A stretch of 62,500 nt of DNA from Actinomucor elegans (GCA_026027325.1 JAMSLZ010000013.1:1-62500); one strand, 5' to 3'. Positions 36,868 through 49,603 are shown, numbered from the stretch's first letter. The notes: generated by a model not told the origin, from the sequence alone. Translations and numbers: made by a program.

Positions 36868-37915
36868 TCAAAATATCGAAGAAGCGATCGGAAGGCTTGG
36901 GAGTTATATGGAATATAAAATGATTTCTATTACAAAAGAAATTATAACAATTTGATCACACTGAATGTGCGGTTTGTTTATTGATGTAAAAGAAAAGACC
37001 AAGATATCTATAAAATATTGTATTATTATTGAATGCCAGATTAGATGCGCTGAGACGTTGAATATGTGAAGTGCTTTGTATCTTGACATCGCATAATATC
37101 GTCTAGATACACGCTCATTTTAAAGATTGTATGTTAATTACCTCCCAAAACTGTCACGGCTGCATAACTCTCATTGAAAACAACAACGAAGAAAGAAACA
37201 TTGGGTTTGCAAAAGTGCAAGGTGGTATAATGTATACTAATACGATATATGGCATAGAACTATGTGAACAGATTTAAATTACTCTTCGATTGTCGTACTT
37301 TTTTGCTTGTTAGAGTAAGCACAGTCAAGCTAGTTATATGCGCTAGTTTGGAAATAATGAAAATACGCCATATGTTTAGGGTTGCATTCTAATAATTGAT
37401 ATAGCAGTAATGTTGTGAATATGTTATAAAAGATTTGTAGAGTAATGTACAATAAGCTTCCAAACCAAAATATGGATATTTATGTGTAGTAAAAGATGTA
37501 CATAGACGAAAAGTTAAGCAGTAGGTACATTAGCAAGAGTTGTAAATGAAACCCTTACAAACTCCTTACGAGTGCAAATTTTATCCAAGGTGATGGATTA
37601 CGTGCAGATTTAGCTTATAATTATTTAACAACTCATTCTAAAATGAATTTCATGCTGTCATACTTAGTTGCTCCTTGGTTAATTCAAGCCATTTTTAATG
37701 ACACTTTTATTATTGTTATTATGATATACTAGTATATACTTCATAGCTCATACAAGTTTGTCCTGGTTACATATTAAAGAAGTAGCCCTATAATACCAAG
37801 TATCTCTTGTAAATGCAGAAAATTTGAATAGTCGAAGTACTATGTCACACGATCGCGTGTAGTCTCTCGGTTTTTTCAAGCCCATTTCGCCTTGGTCTTT
37901 TACTCTCAATCAACA
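36147..37915. other. Gene-poor stretch with a long poly(A) tract
   Basis: No gene supported. A run of about 31 A lies at 36830-36860. Short frames across it (36690-36923) are created by the tract. Confidence 0.5.
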
Positions 37916-38519
37916 ATGAGCCAACTTAAAAATACTCTGGCATTATCAGTACGGGAAAAACTTTGGTTACCAGGTATTATTTTGGTTTATTTCTCAGTGC
38001 ACTAACTAATAGTGGACTCTGGAATCTCCCAGAGACTGGCTTTTAGTCAATTACTTGACACAATTATTAAAAAACCATCTAGAACTATAAAAACGAATCA
38101 CTCTTCAACGATTGGTAAAGAATGGCAAACGCATGAAGGAGCATGTCGTCCCTGGCACCATGGCAGAAACAGCGATTACTAGCTTAGTAAAGAATCTTCA
38201 GGTAAGAACATGTCCTATTAAAAAGATGGCTGCTTAATCTATTCTGTATTAGACGCTTAATAGCAATGACACTATTATTGAATTTTGGAAGAATCATGCG
38301 GCATCAATAAGTAACTCTAGTTTGGGATATAATAGTTCTAAGGTAAATCACAACGATATGTATTTTTTGCACACTTGGAGTTAATCGGTGTCGGATCAGA
38401 TACGACTCAAAACTTTAACGGCTAAAGAAGTTGCAGATGAAAGTGAGCAGTTGATACAAAAATTGCGTAAAATGAATCGGGAAGAAGACGAAGAGCAAAG
38501 TAAAGAGAAAGTAGAATAG
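37916..38519 (+). pseudogene. Multi-intron gene relic, unknown function
   Basis: ATG at 37916 (MSQLKNTLALSVREKLWLP), then a small intron with donor GTATTA and acceptor CTAATAG (~37974-38012), then a continuing frame (SGISQRLAFSQLLDTIIKK). A second readable part starts at the ATG at 38160 (MAETAITSLVKNLQ) with introns 38202-38252 (GTAAGA...ATTAG) and 38343-38399 (GTAAAT...ATCAG), joining in frame to TLNSNDTIIEFWKNHAASIS and then IRLKTLTAKEVADESEQLIQ, an acidic/basic coiled-coil-like end, stop at 38519. A frame change between the two parts indicates decay. Family not recognised. It may belong with the frame at 39083. Confidence 0.45.
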
Positions 38520-39082
38520 GATAAAGAAGAATTAACCATCTGGGGTGAGTAGAAGAAGTTTCTAAAAGATCCTTGGATTGCTCTTAGTTGGCATGTGTTA
38601 AGGTAAACTGGACTGCCACAAGCATTGATCGGGTTAACAGAGGTACTTGTATTTGTGGATCTAGTTCCGAGAGAGACACTATTATATGGTGCAGCAAGCT
38701 GGTTTGCTGACGTTTCTTTATGTCTGAATCTTTATACAAACGCACCATACAAAAAATATCTCCTCCTCCTCATGTGTCAGTCTTACAGTGTCTTGACAAG
38801 GCCCATGCAAATCAACCTTGGAAGCAATAAGTCTAAGGTCTAGATCACATTAATCCAATTCTCAGTATCCTGATATTATAATCTCTATTGTAGGAAGATA
38901 TCCAATAGATGAAAGAGGGAAGGAAGTTGCTGCGAAGCATTGTTCATGAAAACAATGATGACCAAGTGGAATTTTTGTTAGGTACGTTTGACATTTTGTA
39001 AGCTTTACTTCCTTTGTTTTGGTTTCATTGAAACATACTAATCACTCATAACAATCAATTTAGCATAAAGACAGTTTTCCCT
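38520..39082. other. Probable continuation of the same relic gene
   Basis: Partially coding-like sequence with many stops and a possible short intron near 38990-39065 (GTACGT...TTTAG). The 72-aa frame at 38625-38843 is not supported by anything else. Confidence 0.3.
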
Positions 39083-39568
39083 ATGGATGGCCAGATCTTG
39101 ATCCAAAGCGAGAATTGTTTCAAGTCGGATTCTTTGTGGCCAACCCAACAAATAGTAGCAGTATATCTGCGTAACAAAGGACACAAGTCAATTTTCTTTA
39201 CTGGAAAAGAAGAGTTAAAGTCAATGGCAAGTGAGTTAGAGAAGGAAGTTCAGATGGATGGCCGTTATAAATACTATGCTGATGGTGTTTTACAGGTGAA
39301 CAGCCTCGAAATCTTGATCATGGAAGTATCGTCTACCTATGACAGGGTAAAAAATATAAAATCTACATTCAACTACTACAAAGCTATGTTTGGCGCACTA
39401 TCGATTATGAAACACATAGCAAGCAAGTGCAAGTATACGTCGTTCGATACTTTCAAGACTTTTAAGATACATTTCATACATGCATATGGTAAAAAAAAAA
39501 AAGAAAAAAAAATACAAGATATGATCCTATGGAGAAAGGGGCTCTGTTTTATCCGACACAAAAGATAA
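39083..39568 (+). pseudogene. Unknown protein fragment with a nuclease-like motif pattern
   Basis: A 161-aa frame of balanced composition. The central block YYADGVLQVNSLEILIMEVS, followed by a helical part (FNYYKAMFGALSIMKHIASK), recalls the D...ExS/K arrangement of PD-(D/E)XK-fold nucleases, but this is weak. The last third runs into a Lys-rich AAAAAG tract, so the true end is probably a frameshift near 39490. It may be the 3' part of the spliced relic at 37916. I do not recognise the family. Confidence 0.4.
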
Positions 39569-41215
39569 AATATAAAAATGTGAAATGAACTATGTGAATC
39601 AATCAGACTTTATCTGACCTGTGGAAATAGAATCAGTTGTCTTCTTTATTATCAAAATGTGTGTTTTGTTTATAAGAAGTATGAGGATGAGTTACAATGT
39701 GTTTACTATGCTGACTTCTACTAACTGAGTATTACCTTCTTCCACCAAGTGCGAGCAGTACTTTCTTTGACATCAGCTTTTCGAGCAGTTGCAGCAACCG
39801 ACATAACATGTTGAGTCTTGTAATGAAAAACAGTTCCCTTGAAGCTGGCGTATATTCCCCATAGTTAATTGAACGTCCTACTCTTGCGTTCATAGCGATG
39901 TCTTTGCTTTGTTCAAGCTGTTGTTGATCTGTTGCTATATTAGCCTTTCCTTTAAGCTACGAATCAAGATTAACCAGATGATTTATAGCAAAAGGATCCG
40001 ACTTCTTATTTATAACGTCCATAACTTCACACCTAGTCTCATCATAACTATTTCCTTGACCATCTTCTTTCAAACAACCAGTGGATTTTTTTTATAAAAT
40101 CCTCAAATTGGTAGTGGAACGACTGTAAAGCGTTAAATTATTATAGGTATCTAAACCCACATTTTGAATTCTCTACTTTATCTAACGATTTTAAGAGTGA
40201 CATCGAAAAGATAAAATCATGCAAACGAATTCCTATCAGTGTGAAGCGCATTGTTCGTGAAATAAAAGCAGAAGAAAAAAGGAATTATTCCTTCAATAAA
40301 TTGACCGCCTTCTTGCCACCGGCTTTCAATCGAGCAGCTGAGACGCGGCCTATTTGAATGTTTGCAGTTCTTTGTACCTAGATTTCTCTTCATGCTTTTC
40401 TATGTCCAATTTGATGTCTGGGCTTCTCTTTCGATTGGGATGTTTAGATTTGAATGCTGCTACAAATTTTTTAAAGATTTTTTGTAACATCAGTTGCATT
40501 ATCAAATTGGCGAATATAAGCGTTTGAAGAACTTTGGTTTACATTAACATATACTTTTAAAGTAGTCAAGCCAGGAGTTTCCAGATAAACTGCCATATCT
40601 TGGGCATTATACAGGATTAAAACCTTAGCCACGTCTAATTTCAGGAAAGCATTACTTTATCTGAGCAACTACAAAAGCGCGCAGCGGATTTTAAACTACA
40701 CACAATGATGACACTAGTTTACATGTATTCTCATTTGAATGAAAACAGTTCTTTTTACTGATGGTTCAATGAAACATGATTATGATAAAAAAACCCTCAG
40801 ACTTTCCAATTTTTCTTGTCAATCGCTTTAAATAGTATCATCGGCAGTATTTGGAGACCTCGAATTGTAAGATGCAAAATGAGCATATTGGCAGATCCTG
40901 ACTCTCCTAATCATTTGATTTAATGACTTGAAAAGAGATAATGCTTCTTTTTAGATATATATATACTACATTCAAACCAAAATCATTTGTGTTAACCTTT
41001 CTTTACTATTATATAAATCAATAGAAGAGTGTGTGACTAAAGGGCTCTTCACAAGCGGCATCTCTTGAGATGAGCATTGGCCCTTGATGCTTTCGATCAA
41101 TTTAATTACTACGTCCCAACTTGGAAATAAAAGATAAACCATGCTCACAAGAGTTATCTTTATCATATTTATTAACCTTTTTTTTTTTTTTTTTTGCATA
41201 AGGTGTTTTTCAATA
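39569..41215. other. Relic region with short coding-like pieces
   Basis: The only piece of note is on the minus strand, about 40660-40470: an open stretch containing KLDVAKVLILYNAQDMAVYL and GLTTLKVYVNVNQSSSNAYI, ending TAA. It is bordered by stops and unrecognised. Other frames are short. No RNA gene was found. Confidence 0.35.
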
Positions 41216-41455
41216 TAATAATGTCTAACGATGATATGCCTCCTGAATTCATGTATTGTTTTAATGTTATGGAAGAAATTCATAAAGATGAAGCATTCAA
41301 AAGACGATTGAGAGCCGAGACTATAAGACTGCTTACCTTCCTCCTTGTTCGTTATTTCTAAACCCAATTGAATTGTTTTGGGCTAAAGTCAAGACTGAGG
41401 CTAAAAGGGATTATTTTTTAACTGCAACCGATATTTATAGTGATAGAATTATAGA
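41216..41455 (+). pseudogene. IS630/Tc1-like (DDE_3) transposase C-terminal relic
   Basis: In one frame the sequence reads TIESRDYKTAYLPPCSLFLN then PIELFWAKVKTEAKRDYF (about 41292-41430), the conserved YLPPYSP.LNPIE.FW block with the catalytic Glu that ends the DDE_3 domain. Upstream catalytic residues are missing, and the longer local frames are out of phase. It is a decayed fragment. Confidence 0.75.
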
Positions 41456-41596
41456 ATAGGGGTCGTCAGTAGTGAAAATTACAATATCAAGTGCGTTCTA
41501 CTTAAATAAGTCTATTCTTGTATTACCAGCATTAGCGTGCTTTTGATGACTGAACAAATATGAGTCCAATTCACCCAATCATAATGATGTACGATG

Positions 41597-41630
<34 letters not shown>

Positions 41631-41647
41631 CGAAATTTTAAGCAATT

Positions 41648-42667
41648 ATGGTAAATGAAGAAAAACGAAAGAAGCTGGGTTGTATTGGAAAAGACAGGAA
41701 GCGAGAAGAATTGAAGGGTTAGCAAATATGACAATATTTGAGCCCTTGATCGATCATACCTCCACTTGCTCTTCTGATGCAATCAGTTCGGCTGCTAATA
41801 GAGTGTCAGCAATAGAAATAACCCCAAGTGATACTAGCATCCTTGTTACTGAAGACAGTAGCACCATTATTTCTGAAGATACTAGTGTCATGAGTATCAC
41901 CGAAGCAAATACTCTGATTTCTGCTAGTTTACGCCAACCAGGTAAAAATGATTACTATATGATTGAAGATCTAAACGTCACCCAATGCGTTTATGATTTT
42001 CAAATGTTTGCAATATCTCTCCTTGGCGCTACTCTCTTACATTTTGAATCAAATCTCCAACACACCTTATCACTTTCTTCAATTCTACTACTTGAAAAAA
42101 AAAAAAAAATCGTGTTCATCCTGATTTTAAGCAACTTTTACTTACTGGCGCAGTAGATGATATTATTAATGATGCGCACAAAAATATGGGAATCCATGAA
42201 AACAAATTCACTCGATTGATTCTAACACAGATAAGGGTTTTTTTTTCCAAAAATGCAATTGACACAAATAAGCTCTCTGGTACATTGACTATTCAAGCAG
42301 TTGGTGAGTTCAATGGAGGATAGGGCCAAAAACTAAAGTATCTCTCTTACTGAATTAATTTAATATAATAGAAAGCTGCATTACTTTTTATATAACTTAA
42401 CTTAAAGGTGATGGTCTTTATTTATTGACTGGAATTGACCATTTAAGATTCCCTTTGACACTAAATGAGTTGCCTCAGTTGCTTGGATATGTCGATCGTA
42501 TATATGATGTTCTAAATGTGTTTAAAAAACTTTGTATGTTACCTATAGAAAATGAAAGACCTGAAAGTAAAAGAAGAGAAACGATAAAGTCGCCAACACT
42601 ACCCCCTTTGGTTGAAAGGACAGTCGATCGAAGCAGAATAAACTGCTACGAGCATTACTATCATTAG
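41648..42667 (+). pseudogene. Decayed gene of unknown function
   Basis: ATG at 41648 (MVNEEKRKKLGCIGKDRKRE), a frame break at ~41718, then 41680-42090 in a second frame with a Ser/Thr-rich region (ITPSDTSILVTEDSSTIISE) and ..NDYYMIEDLNVTQCVYDFQM. After an A-run a third frame reads RVHPDFKQLLLTGAVDDIIN and ENKFTRLILTQIRVFFSKNA, and 42425-42667 continues LTGIDHLRFPLTLNELPQLL. Together these could be one protein of about 300 aa broken by frameshifts and perhaps an intron around 42310-42405. No domain recognised. Confidence 0.45.
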
Positions 42668-42888
42668 ATCTTGCATAGTATAATATTTATCACAACAGCT
42701 GGCAAAAAAAAAGCTACTCATGCTAAATATTTCTTTATTATATACCATAAGCACTAATACCATAAATACATTTATATAAAAAAATAGAGCAAGATACAAG
42801 TACACCTTTTCTCAAAACATGACCGCCCTTTAAAATTTTAATAAAAAAGGTACAACGGCCTTGATGATGGCGTCATTTAATGTAGACA

Positions 42889-42920
<32 letters not shown>

Positions 42921-44620
42921 CACTAGATGTGTTTGCATTTTTTGCTTTTCTCAATGATCAAAATTACAAACATTTTCAAAAAAGTGAAAAGGCATTCATA
43001 TGTTTTTTTCTTTCTATTTAAACAATTATTTAAACGTGATGCAGAATATATGTTGAAACTATGAAGATGGATTTATGAAAGTTGATTGCAAGCTTTAGTA
43101 GATTATGATTGACGATAACGGAAGGCTAAGTATCTGATTTATGGCAAGAAAAACCTGACGGCAACCTACACATGAACCCTGCCCTACGCCGGAGAAAGAT
43201 CTTGGCTGCCGACAGCAATTGCTATACCAGCTGGGAGTGGGAAGTGGTCTTCTTCCTCTTGTCGCTAATAAATATATGGATGCAAAAAGTATACTAATTT
43301 CTTTCGCTATAGACTCTATATAGTAAGCCGCGCCAAGTTATGTTTGGTGAATATATATTACCGTCTGTTCTAGTTTCACTTTTTACTTGTATATTTATTT
43401 ATGCATATGGAGGGCGGGGAGCCTAAGCTCTGGTTTTATTAAAACTATTTAGATATCGCAATAAGAAAAAAAATCAATTACATTGTTTGCATAGAGGTAT
43501 ACAAAGGATCAGGAATCATACAGAGCAGCTTTTGACGATATTGCTGATGGTCAAAGTCGGGCTGAAAAGTGTCTACTGGGAGAATAATGTCCAAGAGCCT
43601 AGTCAAATGCTGATGCTTGATGTGTATGTGTATGTGTGAAGGCGAATATTTGCTCGACGGAAAGTGAGGAAAACAAAGATGAATGTTGCAAACGATGAAA
43701 GGCGCGAATATGCTGAATTTTTGAAGAATAAATTGTGTCGGTTGATCAGAGGAAAATCGACGCAAGATACACAGTTCCACGATGCTATATAGCAACCTTG
43801 TGTTTTTAACAAGAAAATTGAAACTAGAAATTTTATTTGTTTACAAGTAGATACTATTGTTTCAACCCCTTGAATTCTTTACATGCCTATTTTTTATTTT
43901 ATTTTTTCCAGCCGATGATTGCTTGTGAATGACCTTCATTACTGATCGATTTGATATAACTAAAAGATAGACGTGCAACAGTTTCTATTCTGTAGACATT
44001 TATCCAAAAATTGTAACGTTTCACCATATGCAACTGGTATGAATGCGTAAATAGCGGTGGTTATAGATCTTATACAGTGCGGCTGGTAAATTTTGTCAGT
44101 TTGAAAAAAAAAAAAAAAAAAAAAAAAAAGATGTCGGCTATCAAAAAATAAACAGCAGCATTAACTAAAAAATAACTGTCGGTTTGTTGTCATTTATAAA
44201 GAAGCAAATGTTTATTTAAGAAAGTAGTTACTTAAAATAGTTTTACTATAACAATTGATTATTCGTATGTTTTAACTTCTTCTTTATAAGGAGCCTGACA
44301 TTATAAAATAGAAAAATAAAACACCTATTCAATAGCATTGGCAGTAATGTATTTGAGTCTCGTTCAACCTTACAGTGTTTTGCTAGAGATTCCTTAGAAA
44401 CATTTCAACCAGCGCGTGAAGTTCATTGATAAGTAAATATCTATTCTGCTGCAAACAATTTAAGCCACGGTAGTTAACGTCATCTTTTTTTTCATGGGAG
44501 TGTGAGTCGACAAATAGATTTTATTTTTCGTTCAGTCTTTTCTTTGTCGGTGGCAAACCTTTGGTGATGGTAAACCTTTTCTTTGGTGATGGCAAACTTT
44601 TTCTTGGTGGTGGCAAGGGA
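42668..44620. other. Gene-poor, homopolymer-rich stretch
   Basis: Poly(T) of about 26 at 42890-42915 and poly(A) of about 25 at 44104-44129. Short frames only (for example 43478-43795 minus), none supported. A locally GC-rich patch at 43160-43260 is not a recognisable RNA gene. Confidence 0.45.
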
Positions 44621-45195
44621 GTAGTGTTCTGCTGATTCGTTGATCAGGAGATCGGCATTACCTCTCTAAACTCTGCTAAACTCTATATTGTTATGATTTG
44701 CTCTGCATTTCGTCTTTATAGAGCGATGTCGATACATTTGCGCCTTAAACGTACATGGTAGATGCAAAAGAAGGGCCAAATGGCTTTTCTTAATTTTGCT
44801 AAGCTTTATATTGTTATGACTTGCGTTGCATTTCGTCTTTATAAAGTGATGTCGAGTCCATGGGCCTTTTGGTTGTGGATGGTAGATGCAGAGGGCTGCC
44901 GCTGGACGCAAGGAAGTAGTGTTCTGCTGATTCGTTGATCAGGAAGTCGGCGCTACTTCTTTAAACTCTGCTAAGCTCCATATTGTTATGATTTGCTCTG
45001 CATATCGTCTTTATAGAGCGATGTCGATACATTTGCGCCTTAAACGTACGTGGTAGATGCAAAAGAAGGGCCAAATGGCTTTTCTTAATTTTGCTAAGCT
45101 TTATATTGTTATGGCTTGCGTTGCATTCCGTCTTTATAAAGTGATGTCGAGTCCATGGGCCTTTTGGTTGTGGATGGTAGATGCAGAGGGCGTCC
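44621..45195. repeat. Tandem duplication, ~292-bp unit, two copies
   Basis: 44621-44912 and 44913-45195 begin with AGTAGTGTTCTGCTGATTCG and align throughout with few differences. Inside each unit two halves resemble each other (GC.TTGCATTTCGTCTTTATA...GTGATGTCGA), so an older ~125-bp duplication underlies the newer one. Frames crossing it (44666-44911, 45057-45338) are not genes. Confidence 0.9.
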
Positions 45196-46139
45196 TCTAT
45201 GGTGATCAGTCTTTTTCTTTACAAGTACGTTCACAAAACAAATATCTCAATATTAATAATGTACTAACTACCCTTTCTTTTCTTTTCTTTTCTTGTTTTA
45301 TAATGAGAATATTTTTGATAGTGGTAAACGCAGCTTAAGCCAGTCATCCCATTTTACAAGTTATAGCGATGAAATTTATCTGTTACTCTTTGCTTGAAAA
45401 AGTAAAAGAAGGTAGACTTTCCTCAGGAGGGCTTTCTATTATCAATACAGGCTTATTGAACGTAGACTTCACTTTCCTTCAGACTTAGCCTGGGTGGTAT
45501 AGGTGTGCCTAATTAACATCACACGTTCATCAATGCATTTTCTCCTTTCATTTTATAATAAAATTCTTATTAGTTTAACAAAAGATTGAATAATCGCAAA
45601 ATAGTTTGAATGTATTAAAAAATCTTTATAAAAGCTTGAATTTTAAACGCAAATCGTTGTATATTATTGATATCCCGATTGATCAACTCAGCAACAAAGA
45701 GCAATCGCTGATCTCCAGCTCTAGACTAGTATAATATAAACTTTTCGTGTTAAGGTACTAGGCAATTAGTGATCGACGCTAACCAATATCAAGAGCAAAG
45801 AATGCTTAGCAGTAGTTTATCTTGGCATCTAAGTCATAAATATAGAGAACGAGACCATGAATTAATTATATATCCTACATAATCTAACTACTAAGATACG
45901 TTCGCTATTACAAATAAGCTAAGACAGAAAACATAAAAATACAGAGTCAAACACATAGCCAGAAGACTTTCTTATTATCAATAAATTAGAAGTCTACTTG
46001 GTTTATCAAAGATTTGTTCTAGTTATATATTTCATACCTTTATTTAACAAAAAGAATTAATTATACATCAATTCTATCATAATTCTTCACTTTTTTTTTC
46101 TTCATAACATTGAATCGTACCATCAATATCACCCAAGTT
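45196..46139. other. Intergenic, nothing recognised
   Basis: AT-rich, no credible frame; a short TTTTC pentamer run at 45270-45295. Confidence 0.45.
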
Positions 46140-46728
46140 TCACTTGATCATTGTGTTAAACTTAGAGTATACGGAATCTGGTTGGGAGGATGCCATTGGC
46201 TGGAGTGATGAAGAGTGAGATATAATAGACTGAGCAGATATTGACTGAGATAATGAAGCGCGAGATATAGCAAACTGAACAGATTCTGACTGAGGTGATA
46301 AAGTGCATGGAGACTCAATTTGAGGTGAGCTGTGAAATGATACGGGAGATAATACCGATGAAGATGGTGCAGGAGAGGTAGGCGCTTGTGTATAATTTAT
46401 TGGTACACCATTTTCATTTAAGACTGGTAATAGCGTTACTCTTTCGCCGTTTACACAGGTATTAGCACGGGTATGGTATTTTATTGAAGCGTATTCATCA
46501 TTTTCAAAATGTACATATATACAACTAAAATAATTAGGGCGTAAGTAGCGATTTTTGATATACTATTTAAACTTTTGTTCTTTTTTTTATAATGTGAATG
46601 GCACCATTCCATTCTTTAATAGCTGCTTCAAGATCAGTTACTAGCAAATTTACAAAATTTTCACTTTTAACGCACAACTGTCTTGATGGAATTCTACAAG
46701 ACCTGCAGAATTTCTTAATTAAAGGCAT
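46140..46728 (-). pseudogene. Relic gene, possibly a LINE ORF1-like protein
   Basis: ATG at 46728 (MPLIKKFCRSCRIPSRQLCV) continues LVTDLEAAIKEWNGAIHI, then breaks near 46560. A second frame resumes with NRYLRPNYFSCIYVHFENDE and YHTRANTCVNGERVTLLPVL, and ends in a long Ser/Pro/Gln-rich tail (PTSPAPSSSVLSPVSFHSSP) with stop TGA at 46140. The break could be a short intron (AG at ~46533) or a frameshift. A small basic/aromatic domain plus low-complexity tail is compatible with a retroelement ORF1, but I cannot name it. Confidence 0.45.
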
Positions 46729-46915
46729 GTTTTTTTTGGTAAAGGAAAAAAGTGTTAACTAAAAAATCATGTAGGCATATACGTTGGAAAGGATTACTTA
46801 TATCGAATGATTGGCTGGTATTTCTGACGTAGCCCCATATCACTCCTACTGAAGCAAAAATTCCTTTTTTTTTTATTTCTTTTTTATTCGACTGCTCTTT
46901 TAGAGTATTCACCAT
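46729..46915. other. Spacer before the minisatellite
   Basis: Non-coding by inspection, with a poly(T) run near 46866. Confidence 0.4.
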
Positions 46916-47437
46916 CTGCCCTTCATTGGGTACTAATTGCCCTTCATTGGGTATTAACTGCCCTTCATTGGGTACTAATTGCCCTTCATTGGGTATTCTC
47001 TACCTGCCCTTCATTGGGTATTAACTGCCCTTCATTGGGTATTAACTGCCCTTCATTGGGTATTAACTGCCCTTCATTGGGTATTAACTGCCCTTCATTG
47101 GGTACTAATTGCCCTTCATTGGGTATTCTCTACCTGCCCTTCATTGGGTATTAACTGCCCTTCATTGGGTATTAACTGCCCTTCATTGGGTATTAACTGC
47201 CCTTCATTGGGTACTAACTGCCCTTCATTGGGTATTAACTGCCCTTCATTGGGTATTAACTGCCCTTCATTGGGTATTAACTGCCCTTCATTGGGTATTA
47301 ATTGCCCTTCATTGGGTATTTTTTTTACTTGTCCTTCATGGGTATCTTTTTTTTTCACTTGCCCTTCATGGGTACCTTTTTTTTTTTTTTTTTTTTATTA
47401 CTTGCCCTTCATGGGTATTTTAACTGCTCATTATGAG
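46916..47437. repeat. Minisatellite, 21-bp unit CTGCCCTTCATTGGGTATTAA
   Basis: More than twenty units in tandem, most exactly 21 bp, with variant units (GGTACTAAT; longer units containing TCTCTACC at ~47000 and ~47130; at the right end CTTGCCCTTCATGGGTATC with T runs). Because 21 is divisible by 3, all frames stay open (IPNEGQL repeats on the minus strand), but no start, flanking gene or splice context supports translation. Higher-order duplication is visible: the block around 46960-47010 recurs at 47100-47140. Confidence 0.93.
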
Positions 47438-48102
47438 TAGGATGTGGATTGCCAATCACCTCCTCGTGGTCACATCCGGGCAACCATATCATTCTGATAT
47501 GGGCAAAGAATTGGTACTTATAGTATGATGTTTCGATTGTTATTAATACTAGACAGCTCAGTGCTCGCTACGTCGTCGCCATAACGGAGACCTCTGAGGG
47601 CGCTGCAGCGGGCTTTTTTTTTTGAAGTTTTGTATTCTGACCATATTCTTTTTTACCGGAGCGTAGAGTAGGTAAAAGAGAACATCAAGTCTAGAATACC
47701 CATCAGTATTTTCAATTAATGCGCGTTTGTTTTTATTAATTTTGTATTTAACACATTTATAATACACTCAGTTTCAACACCTTTACTAGTAAAATATTAT
47801 AATATAATGTTAGGCAAATTTAATAAAATTTCAAGATAAACTGTATTTTCGATTGTGTTGTTTTGTTCAGCCATCTTGATTAAATAGTACATGTATGTCT
47901 TTTATATCAGTTGAGCGAACCAGCGCCACATGTAGTTGACCATGCGTAAAAACCGGATAAAAAAATCTATACCAGCGCTGGAAAGAGACTGCCCATGTGG
48001 TTGGCTAATCATCATTGATAACAAGTTTGATTGGGAATTGTTTTCTGGTACATGATGGGTTTCTTTTTTTTTTTTTTGTTCTCATAATCAACTATCGTCA
48101 CT
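47438..48102. other. Intergenic, nothing recognised
   Basis: Contains a short GC-richer patch (47575-47615) followed by a T run, not identifiable as an RNA gene. Frame 47558-47767 is unsupported. Confidence 0.4.
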
Positions 48103-48522
48103 ATGAGTTTTTCGTTTTATCTTGAAAATGGCTTAGGGAACATTTTTGATAAAAATAGGAACAACCCATTGAACATTACTGGAAGTAAAGATCCTTTCAA
48201 ATTGAATGAATTAACTTCTTACAACTCTTATGTAGCTCTTAAAGCTAAATTAAAAGATAAGGAGGTAATGCAATAGCGTCAAGCAGAACGGCAGAAAAAT
48301 AATTATAAGCAATAATCTAGTTTAAAACGAAGAGCCTTATTACAAGGTAAGCATGTTAGTAACAGGATTAACACCCATGCTGTTCACTTGGTCGATGTCA
48401 ACCCTTGGAACAGTACAAAAGCTGTGATTTCAGAGCTCATGTTGGAATTTAGAGCTGTACAAAACTTGGAAAAAGAATCCAGACTCGCTGTTCAAGACTC
48501 TAAGCCAGCTAAGAATTATTGA
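48103..48522 (+). pseudogene. Unknown gene with two in-frame stops
   Basis: ATG at 48103 (MSFSFYLENGLGNIFDKNRN) reads in one frame to TGA 48520-48522, about 140 codons, interrupted by TAG at 48274 and TAA near 48313. The second half (THAVHLVDVNPWNSTKAVIS, then ELMLEFRAVQNLEKESRLAV) has normal protein composition. The start follows a T-rich leader. A pseudogene of unknown family. Confidence 0.5.
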
Positions 48523-49603
48523 GATTGAAGGAAAATTGACAGAGGCTGACCAAAGTTTAATCTCGATAAGCTTACGTTAAAAGAAATCTCTTAGTACTTT
48601 TCAAGCCTAGTACGATCAGGTATAATACACACGAAAGATTACATGAATTCATCACAGCATAGAAAGGCAAGAGATTATACAATATTAAATGCTATTGTCT
48701 TCACTTTAAAATATGCATACGTCAAATTGTCCCAGGCATGATAGCTTGCTATTGAAATATACAGGTTACCTGCACACGTAATACATACATGGTCATAAAA
48801 CAAGAAAAATGCAGCAAATCGTTCAATTTCATGGTAGTATTGAGCTTACTATTACTAGAAGAAAAAAGAAAAAAGAAACTATCATTACCATCAATTCATT
48901 ACATGTAACGCTCGTTTAAACTGTCCTTATGTTTTACTAGTCTTTTATAAAATCTGAGATGAAAGAATTTTCAGGGACATAACTTCAAATGTAGATACAT
49001 GTATACAGAACTTGAAACGTAAAATACTACTGCTGTGTTTTTCTATGTGCTTGCTTGCCATCCTGTACTTGCAGGCCAGTTGAGTATACATTTCACTACT
49101 TCATTTCTGAGTCTCTCTTTTTTTTAATTATATATTAAAAATAATAATAAATGACAGAAATGGATTTTACCTGCAAGTGTCGGTTTTGCGAGGTAATTAG
49201 CTTACAATCTTTAAAGTGAATGTGCCATCTAGACGATATAAATATATAAGCACTACATATATTCAAAGTCTCATTAATATATCTCAAGCTGTGCAATATA
49301 GAGATCTGAGTCTTTTCTTTTACACTAATAAATAAACCACACGTTTAGTGTGATCGAGTTGTAGTCGTCCCTTTTGTAGCAGAAATCATTCTATATTCCA
49401 TATAACTCTCAGCAAGATCTATTTTATTTTCTCCATTCGATGGATTCATCGATAAATCATAATTTAATTACGAATTAGATCATTAAATTGAACGTTCAAA
49501 CCCACAGGTTTTCAGTTATCAGTCCTCCTTTTCTTTTTTAATCCAAATTATTTCTTTCTAAAACTTATCTTTTGTACATGTTATCAAATAGTTTTCTTCG
49601 ACT
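48523..49603. other. Intergenic, nothing recognised
   Basis: AT-rich sequence, no frame over 60 codons of credible composition, no repeat seen. Parts of 49190-49400 echo 36900-37100 in complement (for example ATCGTCTAGATG-type and CACACTGAATG-type words), perhaps an old duplicated segment. Confidence 0.35.

Noticed and set aside
47116..47358. Repeat protein IPNEGQL on the minus strand, or ALHWVLT on the + strand
   Set aside because: All frames are open because the period is 21 bp. No start context, no adjoining exon.
46916..47437. CRISPR array
   Set aside because: Units are directly adjacent without variable spacers, in a eukaryotic chromosome end. It is a minisatellite.
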